Notes under the pieces: model-generated
The model's database searches: none
What the model was told of the DNA's origin: nothing
What the model saw: only the letters and a program-made list of their open reading frames with translations
Source: Clostridiales bacterium UBA7573
GTDB lineage: Bacteria; Bacillota; Clostridia; Oscillospirales; CAG-272
Assembly: GCA_002477905.1 (NCBI GenBank)
Contig: DLLB01000094.1
Coordinates: 1 to 6,053 of the forward strand
Direction of reading: 5' to 3'
DNA length: 6,053 nucleotides
Program-made: the position numbers and the translations under genes
Shown: one piece after another, positions 1 to 4,581 of the stretch
Numbering within the stretch: the first letter of the stretch is position 1
Layout: every line of letters starts with the position of its first letter

Positions 1-117
1 ACTCTGACAAGCACCGCACCCGCATCTGCCGTTTTTTCTGCTTTTCAAAAGCCGAAAAATCACAAATCCGACTGCTATGGCAATCAGCGTCAGCAATAAA
101 ATGTCTCCTGCGCTCAT
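1..117 (-). CDS. FeoB-associated Cys-rich membrane protein (partial, C-terminus beyond window)
   Basis: Read on the minus strand, 39 codons are open from the ATG at 117 down to the window edge, with no stop reached. Residues about 6-24 form one hydrophobic membrane segment (ILLLTLIAIAVGFVIF), followed by a basic stretch (RLLKSRKNGR) and then Cys32, Cys34 and Cys37 in a CxCxxC arrangement. One transmembrane helix followed by a short Cys-rich tail directly after feoB is the hallmark of the small FeoB-associated Cys-rich membrane protein family. Its role in Fe2+ uptake is not settled; a part in metal handling or in assembling the transporter is usually proposed. The ATG overlaps the feoB stop in an ATGA, so translation is probably coupled. 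The upstream Shine-Dalgarno-like sequence is weak (GGTGG). The end of the protein and any further Cys residues lie outside the window. Confidence 0.82.
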   Translation of the reverse strand, partial: MSAGDILLLTLIAIAVGFVIFRLLKSRKNGRCGCGACQS

Positions 118-2126
118 CCCACAATCCACCGTCCGATCTGATAACATGCGCAAGCGACCACCCACGCCACACTGCATTGCAAAAGTACAACGCCAATGGT
201 TGCCCATACCGAGCGCAATTCCCGTTTCATAGTTGCCACAGCCGCCACGCAAGGCGTATACAAGAGCGTGAACAAAAGGAAGCTGAACGCGGACAAACCG
301 GTAAACAGGGACGGCAATGCCGTTTGCAACTGCCCCATTCCGCATCCGAGTAAAACGGACAACGTGGACACCACGGCTTCCTTGGCAGTAAAGCCGGAGA
401 TCAGCGCTGTCACCGTGCGCCAATCGCCAAATCCAAGCGGACGGAAGATCGGTGCCAAAAAGTGTCCGATCAAAGCGAGAATGCTGTCCGAACTGTCCGC
501 AACCACATTCAGCCGCAGATCAAAACTTTGCAAGAACCAAATCAGGATCGTTGCAAGGAAGATCACCGTAAATGCACGTTTTAAGAAATCCTCTGCTTTC
601 TCCCACAAAAGCAAGGCGACATTTTTAGCAGACGGCAAGCGATAATTCGGCAGTTCCATCACAAACGGCACCGGTTCTCCACGAAACGCAGTCTTTTTCA
701 GAATCAGCGCGACCAAAATCCCAAGCAGGATTCCGATGACATACAACGCAATCATCACCAGTGCGCTGTACTTGGGGAAAAACGCCGCGCAGAATACCGC
801 ATAAATCGGAATTTTCGCGGAGCAACTCATATAAGGCGTCAGCAAAATTGTCATTTTCCGATCGCGATCGGAGGAAACGGTGCGGGTTGCCATAATTGCC
901 GGTACAGAACATCCGAATCCGATCAGCATCGGTACAAAACTTCGTCCGGACAATCCGATCTTCCGAAGCATCCGATCCATTACAAATGCCACACGCGCCA
1001 TATAACCGGTGTCTTCCAGAATCGACAAAAAGAAAAACAGCACCACGATGATCGGCAAAAAGGAAAGCACACTACCCACGCCGGCAAAAATGCCGTCGAT
1101 GATCAGACTATGTACCACCGGATTGATCCCATAGGCAGTCAATCCGCGGTCGGCAAGAGCGGTAAGCGCGTCAATGCCCAGACTGAGCAGATCGGACAAT
1201 CTGGCGCCGATCACATGGAAAGTGAGGAAGAAAATCAGGAACAAAATCCCCAAAAACACCGGAATTGCCGTATATTTTCCGGTTAAAATCTGATCCATTT
1301 TGACAGAGCGCAGATGTTCTCTGCTCTCTTTGCATTTTACAACGGAAGTACGCACCGCGCCTTCAATGAAGGTATACCGCATATCCGCAAGCGCGGCATT
1401 CCGATCCAGTCCGGATTCATGCTCCATTTGCACGATACAGTGCTCCAACAGCTCTTTCTCGTTCTCATCAAGATATAACCGCGCGGTCATCTGCGCATCG
1501 CCTTCAATCAATTTCGTTGTGCAGAAGCGTGCCGGTAATCCAAGTTTTTCCGCATGATCTTCTATTAAGTGCGTCACTGCATGGATACAACGATGTACCG
1601 GGGAATCCTGTACGCAAAAATCCGTCACCTGCGGGTAAATCCGGTTTTTCGCAACTTCCATTGCCCGATCAATCAATTCCGATACCCCTTCGCCCTTAGA
1701 AGCACTGATCGGAACAACCGGTATGCCCAAAGTCTGTGCGAATTTGGCGACTTCCACCGTCCCGCCGTTTGCCCGTACTTCATCCATCATATTCAGCGCA
1801 AGTACGGTCGGGATCCGTAATTCCAGTAACTGCAAGGTTAAATACAGATTTCGCTCAATATTCGTCGCATCCACAATATTGATGATGCCATCCGGATGTT
1901 GGGTTAAAATGAAGTCACGGGTTACGATTTCCTCCTGCGTATAGGGGCGCAGAGAATAAATTCCGGGCAGATCCACCACAAAATTTCCTTTTTGTCCGCG
2001 GATCTCCCCCATTTTCTGATCCACCGTTACCCCAGGAAAATTTCCGACATGCTGATTGGCTCCGGTGAGCGCATTGAACAAAGTGGTTTTTCCGCAATTC
2101 TGGTTGCCGGCAAGCGCGAAAATCAT
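114..2126 (-). CDS. feoB: Ferrous iron transport protein B (FeoB)
   Basis: This encodes a 670-residue inner membrane Fe2+ transporter with an N-terminal GTPase domain. G-protein motifs visible in order are G1 GNQNCGKT (7-14), a G2 region around GVTVD with Thr34, G3 DLPG (52-55), G4 NMMD (112-115) and G5 SASKGEG (141-147). Roughly residues 170-275 form the soluble helical region between GTPase and membrane parts. From about 285 on there are many hydrophobic segments. The two Gate-type regions are recognisable: GCSVPAIMATR (405-415) with the nearby PYMSCSAKIP (431-440), and YTPCVAA (623-629). EDTGYMARVAF (371-381) and SGFTAKEAVVS (577-587) are also typical of the family. The length is that of compact Firmicutes FeoB, shorter than the enterobacterial form. 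A GGAGG at 2134-2138 lies 7 nt before the ATG, which overlaps the feoA stop (ATGA). The reading frame is intact, with no missing key motif. Confidence 0.97.
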   Translation of the reverse strand: MIFALAGNQNCGKTTLFNALTGANQHVGNFPGVTVDQKMGEIRGQKGNFVVDLPGIYSLRPYTQEEIVTRDFILTQHPDGIINIVDATNIERNLYLTLQLLELRIPTVLALNMMDEVRANGGTVEVAKFAQTLGIPVVPISASKGEGVSELIDRAMEVAKNRIYPQVTDFCVQDSPVHRCIHAVTHLIEDHAEKLGLPARFCTTKLIEGDAQMTARLYLDENEKELLEHCIVQMEHESGLDRNAALADMRYTFIEGAVRTSVVKCKESREHLRSVKMDQILTGKYTAIPVFLGILFLIFFLTFHVIGARLSDLLSLGIDALTALADRGLTAYGINPVVHSLIIDGIFAGVGSVLSFLPIIVVLFFFLSILEDTGYMARVAFVMDRMLRKIGLSGRSFVPMLIGFGCSVPAIMATRTVSSDRDRKMTILLTPYMSCSAKIPIYAVFCAAFFPKYSALVMIALYVIGILLGILVALILKKTAFRGEPVPFVMELPNYRLPSAKNVALLLWEKAEDFLKRAFTVIFLATILIWFLQSFDLRLNVVADSSDSILALIGHFLAPIFRPLGFGDWRTVTALISGFTAKEAVVSTLSVLLGCGMGQLQTALPSLFTGLSAFSFLLFTLLYTPCVAAVATMKRELRSVWATIGVVLLQCSVAWVVACACYQIGRWIVG

Positions 2127-2374
2127 ACGTTTTCCTCCGCTTTCGTTTCCTTCTCCATCGCAACGGTGATCTTACGCGCATCATCCACGCGCAAAGTCAA
2201 CTCATAGCCGCGTACATGAATTTCCATCGGATCCCCCATAGGGGCAACCTTACGCAACACCACACGGGTGTGCGGAATCAACCCCATATCCAGCAAACGC
2301 AGGCGCAAAGCGCCTTCCCCGCCGACCGCAGTGATCGTAGCGGCAGAACCGATTGGTATCTGATCCAGTGTCAT
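2123..2374 (-). CDS. feoA: Ferrous iron transport protein A (FeoA)
   Basis: This is an 83-residue cytosolic SH3-like protein that partners FeoB in Fe2+ uptake. The pattern LRLRLLDMGLIPHTRVVL (23-40), followed by APMGDPMEIHVRGYELTLR (44-62) and a terminal ARKITV strand, is the classic FeoA core with its conserved D-M-G-L and G-D-P segments. The ATG at 2374 was chosen because AAAGGA (2384-2389) sits 9 nt upstream and the family normally begins with a few residues before the P-I-G strand. A longer reading from a TTG at 2416 would start inside the inverted repeat near the predicted transcription start and has no Shine-Dalgarno. It is the first gene of the operon, lies about 50 nt downstream of the predicted transcription start, and overlaps feoB by 4 bases. 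Confidence 0.95.
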   Translation of the reverse strand: MTLDQIPIGSAATITAVGGEGALRLRLLDMGLIPHTRVVLRKVAPMGDPMEIHVRGYELTLRVDDARKITVAMEKETKAEENV

Positions 2375-2383
2375 TCTTCTGTT

Positions 2384-2389
2384 TCCTTT
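2384..2389 (-). promoter_or_regulatory. Ribosome binding site deciding the feoA start
   Basis: AAAGGA on the minus strand lies 9 nt before the ATG at 2374. It supports the 83-residue feoA over the 97-residue reading that starts with TTG. Confidence 0.7.
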
Positions 2390-2405
2390 CCGAAATTTCT
2401 TTGAA

Positions 2406-2421
2406 GTTAGAATCAACTAAC
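2406..2421. promoter_or_regulatory. Inverted repeat GTTAG-N6-CTAAC, candidate DtxR-family operator of feoAB
   Basis: GTTAGAATCAACTAAC has perfect 5-base arms around 6 bases. It sits about 4 to 19 bases downstream of the predicted feoA transcription start, a position where a bound repressor would block initiation or elongation. The arms match the TTAG/CTAA half-site vocabulary known for IdeR/DtxR-type iron boxes, and TTAG-N6-CTAA is a spacing also found between half-sites of that consensus. The full 19-base consensus is not present. As RNA it could instead form a weak hairpin at the 5' end of the feoA leader. Binding by the adjacent regulator is inference. Confidence 0.5.
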
Positions 2422-2431
2422 ACGCAGATAT

Positions 2432-2460
2432 ACTATATCACTTCTGGCATGGCTTGTCAA
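2432..2460 (-). promoter_or_regulatory. Sigma-70-type promoter for feoAB
   Basis: On the minus strand TTGACA (2460-2455) is followed after exactly 17 bases by TATAGT (2437-2432). The predicted transcription start is near 2425, giving a leader of about 50 nt before feoA. The -10 element lies inside a perfect 13-base palindrome, GATATA-C-TATATC on the plus strand (2427-2439), which may be a second protein site or a by-product of the AT-rich -10. Confidence 0.85.
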
Positions 2461-2485
2461 GAGGAAACCCTTTGTTTTTCGACTT

Positions 2486-2497
2486 TTTCCGCGGAAA
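2486..2497. repeat. Perfect 12-base palindrome TTTCCGCGGAAA
   Basis: The palindrome lies 26 bases beyond the outer edge of the feoA -35 element and upstream of the regulator promoter, in the middle of the divergent intergenic region. A wider pair CCCTTT (2468-2473) and AAAGGG (2495-2500) shares its right arm. No T-tract follows on either strand in a position suited to a terminator. It could be a transcription factor site, but no known consensus was recognised. Confidence 0.45.
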
Positions 2498-2505
2498 GGG
2501 ATACG

Positions 2506-2520
2506 AAAAAAATAAAAAAA
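2506..2520. other. A-tract (7 A, T, 7 A)
   Basis: Fifteen A/T bases with a single T interruption lie between the two divergent promoters, 36 bases upstream of the regulator -35. Such tracts bend DNA and can help promoter activity or regulator binding. The 20 bases immediately upstream of that -35 are also AT-rich, so an UP-like contribution is possible. No function is shown. Confidence 0.4.
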
Positions 2521-2556
2521 GTTCACATCCGTCTTGAAAAAATTCAAAGATTTCCC

Positions 2557-2585
2557 TTGCAATCCGGACCATTTTGTGCTATGCT
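2557..2585 (+). promoter_or_regulatory. Promoter for the DtxR-family regulator gene (extended -10)
   Basis: TTGCAA (2557-2562) is followed after 17 bases by TATGCT (2580-2585), which is preceded by the extended -10 element TGC (2577-2579). The predicted start is near 2592, giving a leader of about 60 nt. The divergent feoA promoter has its -35 about 97 bases away, so one set of bound regulators could serve both directions. Confidence 0.65.
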
Positions 2586-2588
2586 ATC

Positions 2589-2612
2589 TTTGAGTTTTCT
2601 ATGAAAATCAAA
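2589..2612. repeat. Imperfect inverted repeat at the predicted start of the regulator transcript
   Basis: TTTGAGTTTTC (2589-2599) and GAAAATCAAA (2603-2612) are complementary apart from one unpaired G, around a TAT centre. The repeat covers the predicted transcription start of the regulator gene, so it is a candidate site for autoregulation. It differs in sequence from the GTTAG/CTAAC repeat near feoA. It may also act as a small leader hairpin. Confidence 0.4.
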
Positions 2613-2653
2613 ATACAAGATAAAAGTAGATCGTTACGCGAGGAGGACGCATC

Positions 2654-3040
2654 ATGCATTTACAGGAATCCGGTGAAATGTACTTGGAAACCATCCTGAT
2701 TCTATCCAAAAAACAGCCCTATGTACGGGCAATAGACGTCGGAGAATACATGGGATATTCCAAGCCAAGCGTCAGTCGCGCCATGGGATTGCTGAAAGAA
2801 GCGGCATATGTCACCGTCACGCAAGACGGCGCGTTGCATTTGACCGACGCGGGAAGAACCATTGCCGAAAAGATTTACGAACGGCATACCTTGTTAACCA
2901 AGTTTTTAACCATGCTCGGCGTAGACGCGCAAACTGCCGCGGAGGACGCCTGCAAGATGGAACATGACATCAGCGACGAAACGTTTCAAGCAATCAAAAA
3001 GCACGCGCTCGGTAATTCTATGCCGCAAAAACAGGATTAA
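2654..3040 (+). CDS. Short DtxR/MntR-family metal-dependent transcriptional regulator with iron-type metal ligands
   Basis: A 128-residue repressor-type protein. Residues about 1-65 form a winged helix-turn-helix; the recognition helix region is YSKPSVSRAMGLLKEA (35-50) and the wing is around VTVTQDGALHLT (53-64). Residues about 66-120 form the helical metal-binding and dimerisation domain. Aligned from memory to DtxR, the primary-site ligands Met10, Cys102, Glu105 and His106 correspond to Met9, Cys100, Glu103 and His104. In Bacillus MntR the first two positions are Asp8 and Glu99. Of the DtxR ancillary site, His79 is kept as His78, but Glu83 is Thr82 and His98 is Ala96. The C-terminal SH3-like domain of DtxR/IdeR is absent, so overall size is MntR-like. 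AGGAGG (2641-2646) lies 7 nt before the ATG. Its divergent position beside feoAB suggests Fe2+-dependent repression of iron uptake, which is inference. Confidence 0.9.
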   Translation: MHLQESGEMYLETILILSKKQPYVRAIDVGEYMGYSKPSVSRAMGLLKEAAYVTVTQDGALHLTDAGRTIAEKIYERHTLLTKFLTMLGVDAQTAAEDACKMEHDISDETFQAIKKHALGNSMPQKQD

Positions 3041-3080
3041 GGGAATCCGAAGGATGCAATCACCGATATGCTTTCCCTTA
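3038..3080 (+). repeat. Inverted repeat starting at the regulator stop codon, possible 3'-end RNA structure
   Basis: TAAGGGAA (3038-3045), whose first three bases are the stop codon, pairs perfectly with TTCCCTTA (3073-3080). The 27 bases between hold a small hairpin, ATCC-GAA-GGAT (3045-3055), that competes with the end of the outer arm, and a possible GCA/TGC pairing. No U-tract follows, so this is not a standard intrinsic terminator. It may protect or process the 3' end of the regulator mRNA. Confidence 0.4.
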
Positions 3081-3118
3081 CACACTCAAAAAGTTAGACA
3101 AAGCGCACAAAAAGAAGC

Positions 3119-3140
3119 GCCGCATTTGCGGTAAAATTTT
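3119..3140 (+). terminator. Weak candidate terminator after the regulator gene
   Basis: CCGC-ATTT-GCGG (3120-3131), plus a possible G-U closing pair, is followed by TAAAATTTT. The stem is short and the T-run is only four bases, so termination would be inefficient. It is the best candidate between the regulator and the purine promoter. Outside this hairpin and the repeat at 3038-3080 nothing else was recognised in 3041-3153. Confidence 0.3.
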
Positions 3141-3153
3141 CGGTTCGTCCCCC

Positions 3154-3182
3154 TTGACTTCCCGACTGTTCTATGATACAAT
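3154..3182 (+). promoter_or_regulatory. Sigma-70-type promoter for the purine operon
   Basis: TTGACT (3154-3159) and TACAAT (3177-3182) are separated by exactly 17 bases. The predicted transcription start is near 3189, a few bases before the 5' strand of riboswitch helix P1. This gives a leader of about 158 nt before purE and makes the purine operon independent of the upstream regulator transcript. Confidence 0.85.
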
Positions 3183-3196
3183 AAAAATAAAGAGAA

Positions 3197-3283
3197 GTTC
3201 TTTGTAACTGACGGAATGCAGAGCACTGCACGGGAGCAAAGAATCATAAGAAAAGACTTTTGTCTTTTGCCGACCGTCTGGGC
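3197..3283 (+). promoter_or_regulatory. ZTP (pfl) riboswitch aptamer controlling the purine operon
   Basis: The leader folds as the ZTP/ZMP-sensing pfl class. P1 is TTCTTTG (3198-3204) with CAAAGAA (3237-3243), extended by G3197-U3244. Inside it lies the conserved-like GTAACTGACGG strand, then P2, TGCAG-AGCA-CTGCA (3217-3230), then CGGGAGC (3231-3237). A linker hairpin AAAAGAC-TTTT-GTCTTTT (3251-3268) leads to the second subdomain, GCCGACCGTCTGGGC (3269-3283). The pseudoknot expected for this class is perfect: GACGG (3210-3214) with CCGTC (3274-3278). Ligand is ZMP (AICAR) or ZTP, which accumulates when 10-formyl-tetrahydrofolate is short. The final CTGGGC overlaps the left arm of the downstream terminator, so ligand binding should prevent termination and switch the pur genes on. 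Class assignment is from motif recognition, not a covariance-model search. Confidence 0.93.
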
Positions 3284-3328
3284 GCAGTTAGGATTGATGA
3301 CAACTTAACTGCGCTCTTTTTTATTTTT
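3280..3328 (+). terminator. Intrinsic terminator, expression platform of the ZTP riboswitch
   Basis: GCGCAGTTA (3282-3290) pairs perfectly with TAACTGCGC (3306-3314). The stem extends outward by G3281-U3315 and G3280-C3316, around a 15-base loop. It is followed by TTTTTTATTTTT (3317-3328). The left arm shares GGGC (3280-3283) with the riboswitch core, so aptamer and terminator compete for the same bases. Without ligand the terminator should form about 20 nt before the purE ribosome binding site region ends. Confidence 0.93.
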
Positions 3329-3333
3329 CACAA

Positions 3334-3339
3334 AAGGAG
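3334..3339 (+). promoter_or_regulatory. Ribosome binding site deciding the purE start
   Basis: AAGGAG lies 7 nt before the ATG at 3347. It fixes purE to that ATG rather than to the in-frame TTG at 3260, which falls inside the riboswitch linker hairpin. Confidence 0.85.
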
Positions 3340-3346
3340 CGATCAG

Positions 3347-3841
3347 ATGAAAAAAGCAGCGATTCTTATGGGAAGCGACAGCGATCTGCCTGTGGCACGC
3401 AAAGCCATGCAAACACTTGACGCACTGGGTATTCCTTATGAAGTGCACATTTACTCCGCGCACCGAACCCCGACGGCGGTGCAGAATTTTGCCGCGCACG
3501 CGCGCGAAAACGGATTTGGTGCGATCATTGCAGCTGCCGGTATGGCTGCGCATCTTGCCGGCGCGATTGCGGCAAATACCACGCTTCCCGTGATTGGGAT
3601 CCCCATGAAATCAGGTTCTCTTGGCGGCATGGACGCCCTGCTATCCACTGTACAAATGCCTTCCGGCATTCCGGTTGCGACAGTTGCGATAGACGGTGGT
3701 GTCAATGCCGCTTTGTTATGCGCACAGATCTTCGCCGTAACCGATACGGCGCTTGCGGAAAAACTTTTACAGAAGCGAACAGCAGACGCAGAACTCGTAT
3801 ATGAAAAAAATACTGCTTTAGAGGCAGAAATTCATGCATAA
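3347..3841 (+). CDS. purE: N5-carboxyaminoimidazole ribonucleotide mutase (PurE, apparently class I)
   Basis: A 164-residue cytosolic enzyme of de novo purine synthesis that produces CAIR, the substrate of PurC. Visible motifs are GSDSD (9-13), which binds the nucleotide phosphate region, SAHRTP (37-42) with the catalytic-type His39, and AAGMAAHLAGAIAA (63-76) with His69. Next come GIPMKSGSLGGMDALLS (84-100), MPSGIPVATVAI (104-115) and NAALLCAQI (120-128). The His in the AAHLAG segment fits class I mutases, which use N5-CAIR made by PurK. Class II enzymes carboxylate AIR directly; the class call is tentative and no purK lies in this window. Length is normal for bacterial PurE. The start at 3347 follows AAGGAG and lies downstream of the riboswitch-terminator. 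It is the first gene of the operon; 19 nt separate its stop from purC. Confidence 0.95.
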   Translation: MKKAAILMGSDSDLPVARKAMQTLDALGIPYEVHIYSAHRTPTAVQNFAAHARENGFGAIIAAAGMAAHLAGAIAANTTLPVIGIPMKSGSLGGMDALLSTVQMPSGIPVATVAIDGGVNAALLCAQIFAVTDTALAEKLLQKRTADAELVYEKNTALEAEIHA

Positions 3842-3847
3842 AACTAC

Positions 3848-3852
3848 GGAGG
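3848..3852 (+). promoter_or_regulatory. Ribosome binding site deciding the purC start
   Basis: GGAGG lies 8 nt before the ATG at 3861. An in-frame ATG at 3834, overlapping the end of purE, has only a poor GAGG further upstream and would add nine residues before the conserved start. Confidence 0.85.
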
Positions 3853-3860
3853 AAACCATC

Positions 3861-4568
3861 ATGGAAAAGAGGCAACAACTTTATGAAGGCAAGGCAAAGA
3901 AAGTATTTGCAACCGACGATCCCGCATTGGTCATCGTATCTTACAAAGATGACGCCACCGCTTTGGACGGATTGAAAAAGGGGACCATTGCCGGCAAAGG
4001 CGCGGTCAACAACCGGATGTCCGATTTTCTGTTTCAGCTTTTGGAAAAGGAAGGTATTCCCACGCACTTTGTAAAAGAATTAAACGACCGCGAAGCGTTG
4101 GTGAAGAAAGTTTCCATCGTTCCGTTGGAGGTCATTATCCGGAATATCTCTGCCGGTTCTTTTGCCAAACGTTACGGCGTGGAAGAAGGCATCGTTTTCT
4201 CTGAACCAACCATTGAGTTTTCCTATAAAAACGACGATCTGCATGATCCGCTTATCAACGCTTACCATGCACGGGTACTCGGACTTGCCACAAAGGAAGA
4301 AATTGCAACGATCGAATCCATGGCGTTTCGCGTCAATGAAATTCTGAAAGCCTACTTTGCAAAACTGAATGTCCGATTGGTTGATTTCAAATTGGAATTC
4401 GGCAGACTGCCGGACGGTACGATCGTGCTGGCAGATGAAATTTCGCCGGATACCTGCCGCTTTTGGGACGCCACAACCAACGAAAAGCTGGACAAGGATC
4501 GGTTTCGCCGCGATATGGGCGGCGTGGAACATGCCTATTTGGAAATGATGAAACGTGTATTCGGTTGA
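3861..4568 (+). CDS. purC: Phosphoribosylaminoimidazole-succinocarboxamide (SAICAR) synthase
   Basis: A 235-residue cytosolic ATP-dependent ligase joining CAIR and aspartate to give SAICAR, the precursor of AICAR (ZMP), which is the ligand family of the operon's own riboswitch. The family motifs are intact: LYEGKAKKVF (7-16) near the nucleotide site, PLEVIIRNISAGS (88-100) matching the first SAICAR synthetase signature, LVDFKLEFG (173-181) matching the second, and ADEISPDTCRFWD (191-203). The length is typical of the bacterial monofunctional enzyme. The start at 3861 follows a good GGAGG and begins with MEKRQQLYEGK as in homologues. It lies 19 nt after purE and 13 nt before purF, so the three are almost certainly one transcript. 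Confidence 0.97.
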   Translation: MEKRQQLYEGKAKKVFATDDPALVIVSYKDDATALDGLKKGTIAGKGAVNNRMSDFLFQLLEKEGIPTHFVKELNDREALVKKVSIVPLEVIIRNISAGSFAKRYGVEEGIVFSEPTIEFSYKNDDLHDPLINAYHARVLGLATKEEIATIESMAFRVNEILKAYFAKLNVRLVDFKLEFGRLPDGTIVLADEISPDTCRFWDATTNEKLDKDRFRRDMGGVEHAYLEMMKRVFG

Positions 4569-4572
4569 ATAC

Positions 4573-4577
4573 GGAGG
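4573..4577 (+). promoter_or_regulatory. Ribosome binding site deciding the purF start (short spacing)
   Basis: GGAGG lies only 4 nt before the ATG at 4582, shorter than the 6-8 nt seen for the other plus-strand genes here. It still favours this ATG over the in-frame GTG at 4555, which lies inside purC and has no Shine-Dalgarno. Confidence 0.7.
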
Positions 4578-4581
4578 AAAC

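Noticed and set aside
196..645. Plus-strand open frame of 149 codons opposite feoB
   Set aside because: It lies opposite the well-supported feoB membrane domain; the product is basic and low in family-like features.
2375..2416. N-terminal extension of feoA from a TTG
   Set aside because: The TTG falls in the candidate operator about 9 nt after the predicted transcription start and has no Shine-Dalgarno.
2534..2547. TTGAA-AAAA-TTCAA inverted repeat as an operator or -35
   Set aside because: An A/T-rich symmetry like this is likely by chance here; used as a -35 it has no matching -10 at 16-18 bases. It may simply be AT-rich DNA upstream of the regulator -35.
3054..3134. Small open frame of 26 codons after the regulator gene
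   Set aside because: Its only GAAGG directly abuts the ATG, leaving no spacing, and the frame overlaps the 3' inverted repeat; no recognisable peptide features.
3260..3346. N-terminal extension of purE from a TTG
   Set aside because: The TTG is within the riboswitch linker hairpin and the extension would be translated from the terminator; the ATG at 3347 has AAGGAG and matches family starts.
4555..4581. N-terminal extension of purF from a GTG inside purC
   Set aside because: There is no Shine-Dalgarno, and it would lengthen the leader before the nucleophile Cys to 16 residues; GGAGG points to the ATG at 4582.
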